Origin: Acidobacteriota bacterium
Lineage (GTDB): Bacteria > Actinomycetota > Actinomycetes > Actinomycetales > Microbacteriaceae
Length of the DNA: 64,000 nt
Assembly: GCA_019352055.1 (NCBI GenBank)
Contig: JABBOB010000007.1
Location: 1 to 64,000, forward strand
Direction of reading: 5' to 3'
Position numbers and translations under genes: made by a program. Every line of letters begins with the position of its first letter. Position 1 is the stretch's first letter. Below the pieces are notes generated by a model. The model worked only from the letters and a program-made list of their open reading frames with translations. It had not been told where the DNA came from and searched no databases. Below, piece by piece: positions 59,381 through 64,000 of the stretch.

Positions 59381-59611
59381 TCACGACGGCCTGATCGATC
59401 GGGCGCCCGCCTCGCGCGACGCGGGCGGATTCGGTGCGGTGATCTCGCACAGGAGCATGCCGCCGATGACGGCGACGAACGCCAGCAGCGCGGCGGTCAT
59501 CGCCGGCATGCACCGGCTGAGGAGCGACCGCCTGCTGTAGCTCTGTGGAACGACCATCCGGTTCCGGATCTCGGCCAGCAGGAGTTCGGTCTGGGAGGAG
59601 GCGGCGGGCAT
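59381..59611 (-). CDS. small hypothetical membrane protein (76 aa)
   Basis: Function unknown. A hydrophilic N-terminus (AEIRNRMVVPQSYSRRSLLS) leads to one helix (about 35-58, MTAALLAFVAVIGGMLLCEI) and a short Pro/Arg tail. The ATG at 59611 has no strong ribosome site. Coding quality is moderate, so the call is tentative. Confidence 0.45.
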   Translation of the reverse strand: MPAASSQTELLLAEIRNRMVVPQSYSRRSLLSRCMPAMTAALLAFVAVIGGMLLCEITAPNPPASREAGARSIRPS

Positions 59612-59695
59612 GCCTGCACCGTAGGCAGCGAACTCTGGTCGCCTCTGTGCAGGTCACGCGCATGTGCTGTGCGGACTCGGTCTCCGCGGACCGGG

Positions 59696-61135
59696 TCAGT
59701 CCGCAGGGAACAGCACGCGTCGCACGGCGAGGCGCAGCTGCGCCTCGCCCGCGATGACGGCCGCCGCGTCCTCGATCGCGCGGAGGTCGTCGGCGTCGAA
59801 CCGGCGGGGCTGCACGTCGCAGGCGTAGAGGCCGCCGATGACGCTGCCGTCGTTCGCGGTGAGGACCGCCGCCGCGACACCGCGCACGTGGTGCGGCTCA
59901 CCGGTCAGCGGATGGTCGGCGAGATCGGGGTCCGCGGCGAGGTCCTCGACCGTCCAGGTCGCCCCGTGCGGCGACACCGGCAGGAGGGGATGGTCCTCGA
60001 GCTCCCGCGCCCGCCGGGTCCAGCCGTGCTCGGCGGCGATCGCCTGCCCGGTCGGTCCCGAGACGGTCAGCAGCAGTCGCGGGCAGCCGATCGCCCGGGC
60101 GAGCAGCCCGAGGACGCGACCGAACCCGGCCTGCGCCTGCTCGACGATCGACCGCAGGTCGTCGGGCGTCTCCGTCGCAGGCGGGGGCTCCGCCAGCGCA
60201 CCCCTGCGGACGTTCAGGTCGTCGACCAGGATCTGCTGGAGCTCCACCGCGGCATCGTGGAGCCCGATCCGATCCTCCGGTCGCCGCGCCGTCATCCGTG
60301 CGAGGAGGGCCCGCGTCCGCTTCGGGATGTCGTCCGGGATGACGGGATCCCGGGTGAGTCGCTCGAACGCCGCCTTCGTGACGGAGCCGGGGAACTCGAC
60401 CCGGCCGGTCATCGCTTCCAGCAGCACGAGCCCCAGCGAGTAGACGTCGGATTCGGGGCGGGCGTCATGGCCCTCGACCTGCTCGGGGCTGAGGTACGCG
60501 GCGGTCCCGATCGTGAACTCGCTGTAGTCCGGTTCGCCGACGGGCGCTGCGATGCCGAAGTCCGTCAGCTTGGCGACCACGGGCCGGACGCTCCGTGCGT
60601 CGGAGATGAGGATGTTGCTGGGCTTGACGTCCCGGTGCAGGAAACCGGTCTGGTGCATGTAGTCGAGGCCCTCGGCGAGGTCGAAGCCCAGCCAGCAGGC
60701 CTCCGAGACCTCCATCGGCCCCCGCCGCAGCCGCGCCGCGAGCGTCTCTCCCGAGACGTACTCCATCACCAGGTAGAGCTGCTCGAACCCTTCGGGACCG
60801 ATGTCGACGCCGCTGTCGAACAGGGTCGTGAGCGCGTAATGGTTGAGCGCCGCGCCCACCCGAGCCTCGATCTGCAGCAGCCGCCCTTCCGACGGAGGGA
60901 GGGTCTGCCGCCGGAACAGCTTGACCGCGACCTGGCGACCCAGCACGCGGTCGTGCGCGGCGAAGACGGACGCCTCACCCCCGGCGCCGAGCACGTGCCC
61001 GAGCTCGTACCGACCGCCCAGCACCGGCGAGGACGGCGGGTCGTCGTGCCGGTCGGTCACCGGCTCGGACCGCACGGCAGCCACCGCGTCCCCGGACGGC
61101 TTCGGGCGCCGGGGCCACCCGAACCGATGCTCCAC
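59696..61135 (-). CDS. Ser/Thr protein kinase with C-terminal GAF-like domain
   Basis: A 479-aa soluble Hanks-type kinase. The glycine loop is VLGAGGEASVF (about 48-58), the ATP lysine is K72 in VAVKLF, the catalytic loop HRDVKPSN lies near residue 168, DFG follows, GTAAYLSPEQVEG is the activation segment and SDVYSLGLVLLE the structural motif. Residues from about 315 to the end look like a GAF sensor domain. There is no membrane helix or PASTA repeat, unlike PknB. GTG start at 61135 with TACATT 7 nt upstream (leaderless). No partner phosphatase is nearby. Confidence 0.9.
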   Translation of the reverse strand: MEHRFGWPRRPKPSGDAVAAVRSEPVTDRHDDPPSSPVLGGRYELGHVLGAGGEASVFAAHDRVLGRQVAVKLFRRQTLPPSEGRLLQIEARVGAALNHYALTTLFDSGVDIGPEGFEQLYLVMEYVSGETLAARLRRGPMEVSEACWLGFDLAEGLDYMHQTGFLHRDVKPSNILISDARSVRPVVAKLTDFGIAAPVGEPDYSEFTIGTAAYLSPEQVEGHDARPESDVYSLGLVLLEAMTGRVEFPGSVTKAAFERLTRDPVIPDDIPKRTRALLARMTARRPEDRIGLHDAAVELQQILVDDLNVRRGALAEPPPATETPDDLRSIVEQAQAGFGRVLGLLARAIGCPRLLLTVSGPTGQAIAAEHGWTRRARELEDHPLLPVSPHGATWTVEDLAADPDLADHPLTGEPHHVRGVAAAVLTANDGSVIGGLYACDVQPRRFDADDLRAIEDAAAVIAGEAQLRLAVRRVLFPAD

Positions 61136-61142
61136 GGCGGGA

Positions 61143-61148
61143 AATGTA
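61143..61148 (-). promoter_or_regulatory. candidate -10 (TACATT) for the kinase gene
   Basis: TACATT ends 7 nt before the GTG at 61135 with no Shine-Dalgarno; leaderless pattern. Confidence 0.45.
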
Positions 61149-61271
61149 GCGTGCGATACCTCGGGAAATGAACCGAAACGGCGTCCGGATGCAGGGGACC
61201 GCGCGAACCGGCCCGCGGGTCGGCCCGCCCGACGGTCTCCCAGGACCGATCGGCCACGATCGTGCGCCGTG

Positions 61272-61553
61272 ATGACGGTGACGACCCGCGGTGGGGCGGT
61301 CTACTCGATCGACTACCGGGACCTCGACGGAGCCGGACTGCGTCTCGCCGTGCTGCGACACGGCGGCCCGGACGATCCGCCCGAGACGAACAAGCCGATG
61401 TCCTCCGACACCTGGTACCGCGTCGCGCTGCTCACGCCGCTGCCCCCGGAGATCGGGACCCAGGTGGCGATGGTGCTCGACCCGATCGAAGGCGATGCCG
61501 ACCCCATCGTCCGGTACTCGACGACGGTGATGTCCACCGTCGGCGTGCTCTAG
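61272..61553 (+). CDS. hypothetical protein (93 aa)
   Basis: Function unknown. The product (starting MTVTTRGGAVYSIDYRDLDG) has alternating beta-strand-like stretches and no membrane segment or recognised motif. Third-position GC is high, as in real genes here. The GTG three bases upstream (61269) is an alternative start. A CACGATCGTG palindrome lies just before it (61255-61264). It is divergent from the kinase gene and convergent with katG. Confidence 0.55.
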   Translation: MTVTTRGGAVYSIDYRDLDGAGLRLAVLRHGGPDDPPETNKPMSSDTWYRVALLTPLPPEIGTQVAMVLDPIEGDADPIVRYSTTVMSTVGVL

Positions 61554-61679
61554 GACGCTCGCCGACGCCGGACCGCGTCGGCACCGCCTCGCTGCTGCCC
61601 GATCTCGGCGTTGCGCCTCCGTCCTGCTCGGCCGCGCCCGGAACCGAGCGCGGCGAGACCGCACGATTCCCGACGGTGA

Positions 61680-61715
61680 CGGGGCTCTGCGACCGGATCG
61701 GGTCGCAGAACCCCG
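61680..61715. terminator. bidirectional terminator hairpin after katG
   Basis: CGGGGCTCTGCGACC and GGTCGCAGAACCCCG pair with one mismatch around a short GGATCG loop: a stem of about 14 bp, 18 nt beyond the katG stop. It may also stop transcription of the convergent 93-aa gene. Confidence 0.7.
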
Positions 61716-61732
61716 CTGCTGGTGGGCGTGCC

Positions 61733-64000
61733 TCAGGCCGCCATCGGGCCGTACCGCCTGCTGCCCTTGACGTCGTACCGGTCGAGCATCATCAGCTTGT
61801 CCCAGGCGCGGATGAAGTCGCCCACGAAGCGCTGCTGGCCGTCGCTGCCGGCGTAGACGTCGACGACCGACCGCAGCTGGGCGTTCGAGCCGAACACGAG
61901 ATCGGCTCGGGTGGCGGTGAAGCGCGCCTCTCCCGTCGACTGGACGGTGCCCACGAACGTCATCTCCGTCTCGTCGGTCCTGGTCCAGACGAGGTCCGTG
62001 TCCGTCAGGTTGACGAACCAGTCGGTCGACAGCACGCCCACCCGGTCGGTCAGCAGTCCCGTGTCCGAGCCGTCGGCGTTGGCGCCGAGCACACGGAGAC
62101 CGCCGGTCAGCACGGTCCACTCCGGCGCCGTGAGGGTCATCAGGTTCGCCCGATCCAGGAACACCTGCTCGGGCGCGACACCGGGCGCCACGTGCCGGTA
62201 CTCGTCGGCGACGTGGTTGCGGAACCCGTCGGCGATGGGTCGCAGCCACTCGAACATCTCGATGTCGGTCAGCTCCTGCGTGGTGTCGACCCGGCCCGGC
62301 GTGAACGGCACGGTCGCCTCCACCCCGGCCGCGCGCGCCGCCTGCTCCACGGCAGCGCAGCCGCCGAGGACGATCAGGTCGGCGAGCGATACCCGCTTGC
62401 CGTTCCGGGCGTCACGGTCGAAGTCGGCCTTGACGCGGGTGAGCGCCTCGATCACGGGGATGGTCCGGCGGTTCACGGCCCAGTCCTTCTGCGGCGACAG
62501 CGCGAGCCGCCCGCCGTTCGCGCCGCCGCGCTTGTCGCTGTCGCGGTACGTGGACGCCGCCGAGTAGGCGGTGAAGACCAGATCCGACACCGTCTGCCCG
62601 GTCGCGAGAACGGCACGCTTCAGCGCCGCCGCATCGGCGTCGTCGATCGGCGCGCCCACCGCCTCGGGCAGCGGGTCCTGCCAGAGCAGGCCGTCCTCGA
62701 TCCTGGCGTCGGGGCCCAGGTAGCGGAACCTCGGCCCCATGTCGCGGTGCGTCAGCTTGTACCAGGCCTTCGAGAAGGCCTGCGTGAAGGCGTCGAAGTC
62801 GTCGAGGAACTTCTCGCAGACCTTCCGGTACTCCGGATCGACCTTGAGCGCGAGGTCCGAGGTCATCATCATCAGCGGGTTCATCTGACCGGGCACGTGC
62901 GCGTCGGGGGTCCTCGGCGCGTCGGGATCGGTCGGGGTCCACTGCAGCGCTCCGGCCGGGCTCCTCGTCTGCTCCCAGTCGTGGGCGAACAGGTTCTCCA
63001 GGTAGGTGTTGTCCCACTGCACCGGGTTCGGGGTCCAGCTCCCCTCGATCCCGTTGGTCATCGTGTCCCGGCCGGAGCCCGTGCCCTGCGGGTTGTGCCA
63101 GCCGAGGCCCATCGACTCGATCGGGGCGATCTCCGGCGGGGCACCGATCTGCGCCGCCGGGACCATGCCGTGGCTCTTGCCGAACGCATGGCCGCCCGCC
63201 ACGAGCGCGACCGTCTCCTCGTCGTTCATCGCCATGCGGGTGAAGGTGGTGCGGATGTCGCGCGCCGATCCCATCGGGTCGCCGTTCGCGTAGGGGCCCT
63301 CCGGGTTGACGTAGATGAGCGCCTGGTGGGAGGCCGCCAGGGGGCTCTGCAGGTCGTAGTCCGCGTCGCCGTTCGTCCCGTGCCAGCGCTTGTCGCGCTG
63401 CACCATGCCGTCGTAGCTCGACACGTCGTGCGGGTTCCACACCTCCGGACCCCACCAGGTGCCGTCGTCCGCCTCCCACGCGTCGAGCCGGCCACCGCCG
63501 AACCCGGAGATCGGCAGGCCCATCAGCTCGAGCGCGCAGTTGCCGGTGAGCACCATCAGGTCCGCCCAGGAGAGGGCGTTGCCGTAGCGGTGCTTGATCG
63601 GCTGGAGCAGCCGGCGCGACTTGTCGGTGTTGCCGTTGTCCCACCAGCTGCTGATCGGCGCGAAGCGCTGCATCGCCGTCCCGGCGCCGCCGCGCCCGTC
63701 GGCGATCCGGTAGGTGCCGGCCGCGTGCCAGGCCATCCGGATCATCTGCGGACCGTAGTTGCCGTAGTCCGCCGGCCACCAGTCGACGGAGGTGGTCAGC
63801 AGCTGCCTGATGTCCCGTTTCAGCTCCTCGAGGTCGATCGTCGCGAACGCCGCGGCGTAGTCGAAGTCGCGGCCGAGCGGATCGGCGTCGAGGCTGTTGC
63901 GGTGCAGCAGCTCGACGCGGAGACGCTGGGGGTACCAGGCCTCCAGCGACGGCGGTTCACCGAAGGCCCCACCGAGACGGGTCCCGCCCGCCGGCAGGTC
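61733..64000 (-). CDS. katG: catalase-peroxidase (5' end outside window)
   Basis: The frame is open from the window edge for 755 codons to the TGA at 61733; the initiation codon lies beyond 64000. It is a haem peroxidase removing H2O2. [12 protein letters not shown] holds the distal Arg, Trp and His; [10 protein letters not shown] gives the Trp of the Met-Tyr-Trp adduct and [12 protein letters not shown] its tyrosine. [14 protein letters not shown] carries the proximal haem histidine, and the C-terminal non-haem repeat is present. A strong hairpin follows the stop. A fur-type regulator upstream, usual for katG, cannot be checked. Confidence 0.97.
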   Translation of the reverse strand, partial: DLPAGGTRLGGAFGEPPSLEAWYPQRLRVELLHRNSLDADPLGRDFDYAAAFATIDLEELKRDIRQLLTTSVDWWPADYGNYGPQMIRMAWHAAGTYRIADGRGGAGTAMQRFAPISSWWDNGNTDKSRRLLQPIKHRYGNALSWADLMVLTGNCALELMGLPISGFGGGRLDAWEADDGTWWGPEVWNPHDVSSYDGMVQRDKRWHGTNGDADYDLQSPLAASHQALIYVNPEGPYANGDPMGSARDIRTTFTRMAMNDEETVALVAGGHAFGKSHGMVPAAQIGAPPEIAPIESMGLGWHNPQGTGSGRDTMTNGIEGSWTPNPVQWDNTYLENLFAHDWEQTRSPAGALQWTPTDPDAPRTPDAHVPGQMNPLMMMTSDLALKVDPEYRKVCEKFLDDFDAFTQAFSKAWYKLTHRDMGPRFRYLGPDARIEDGLLWQDPLPEAVGAPIDDADAAALKRAVLATGQTVSDLVFTAYSAASTYRDSDKRGGANGGRLALSPQKDWAVNRRTIPVIEALTRVKADFDRDARNGKRVSLADLIVLGGCAAVEQAARAAGVEATVPFTPGRVDTTQELTDIEMFEWLRPIADGFRNHVADEYRHVAPGVAPEQVFLDRANLMTLTAPEWTVLTGGLRVLGANADGSDTGLLTDRVGVLSTDWFVNLTDTDLVWTRTDETEMTFVGTVQSTGEARFTATRADLVFGSNAQLRSVVDVYAGSDGQQRFVGDFIRAWDKLMMLDRYDVKGSRRYGPMAA

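Overview
The window is about 70% G+C, densely packed, and reads as chromosomal core sequence from a high-GC actinobacterium, most likely Micrococcales/Microbacteriaceae. This rests on the gene content (F420-type PPOX protein, DUF3263 protein, SufS/SufU pair, KdpFABC-DE, NlpC/P60 proteins, GTG starts) and on gene order: tRNA-Gln, gltX, FAH-family gene, leuB, serA, ilvC, ilvN, ilvB follow the same order as the mycobacterial gltS-leuB-serA-ilvCNB region. No genus can be named from sequence alone. I found no insertion sequence, prophage, integrase or CRISPR array.

Layout. 1-22.1 kb is mostly minus-strand biosynthesis and housekeeping: partial tRNA-Gln, a cytochrome b561-like protein, gltX, a YeiH exporter, an FAH hydrolase, an Fpg/Nei glycosylase (plus), ilvE, leuB, an APC permease, serA, mtlD, two small membrane proteins, a PPOX protein, a DoxX-like protein (plus), two NlpC/P60 cell-wall hydrolases, and the ilvD-ilvB-ilvN-ilvC operon. 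22.2-29.2 kb is a minus-strand island that combines an ABC importer (NMT1/THI5-like binding protein, ATPase, two permeases) with a nucleoside phosphorylase, a nucleoside hydrolase and an FMN-dependent monooxygenase, plausibly a nucleoside/pyrimidine uptake and breakdown unit. 29.2-31.1 kb (plus) holds a HAD hydrolase, a 35-aa membrane peptide and an AbiEi-like/nuclease-like gene bracketed by CAATTG-containing repeats.

31.1-39.1 kb (minus) carries trehalose synthesis (otsA-otsB) and a tetR-MMPL-YhgE operon whose MMPL protein ends in what looks like a dead ABC ATPase domain. 39.2-46.3 kb has an MscS channel, a class I glutamine amidotransferase, a GH15 enzyme, an SRPBCC protein and an amidase. 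46.3-50.7 kb has a fluoride riboswitch with two crcB genes, sufS-sufU, a DUF3263 protein and a divergent TetR/metallo-beta-lactamase pair sharing a perfect palindrome. 50.8-58.6 kb is a complete kdpFABC-kdpDE locus preceded by a 27-aa membrane peptide ORF. 58.8-64 kb has arsC, a cytosolic Ser/Thr kinase with a GAF-like domain and a katG running off the window end.

Two themes recur. Stop/start overlaps (ATGA, GTGA, TGATG) link most operon genes. Many single or first genes have a TANNNT -10-like hexamer 6-8 nt before the start codon and no Shine-Dalgarno, the arrangement expected of leaderless transcripts. All functional calls come from reading the sequence; no database search was run.
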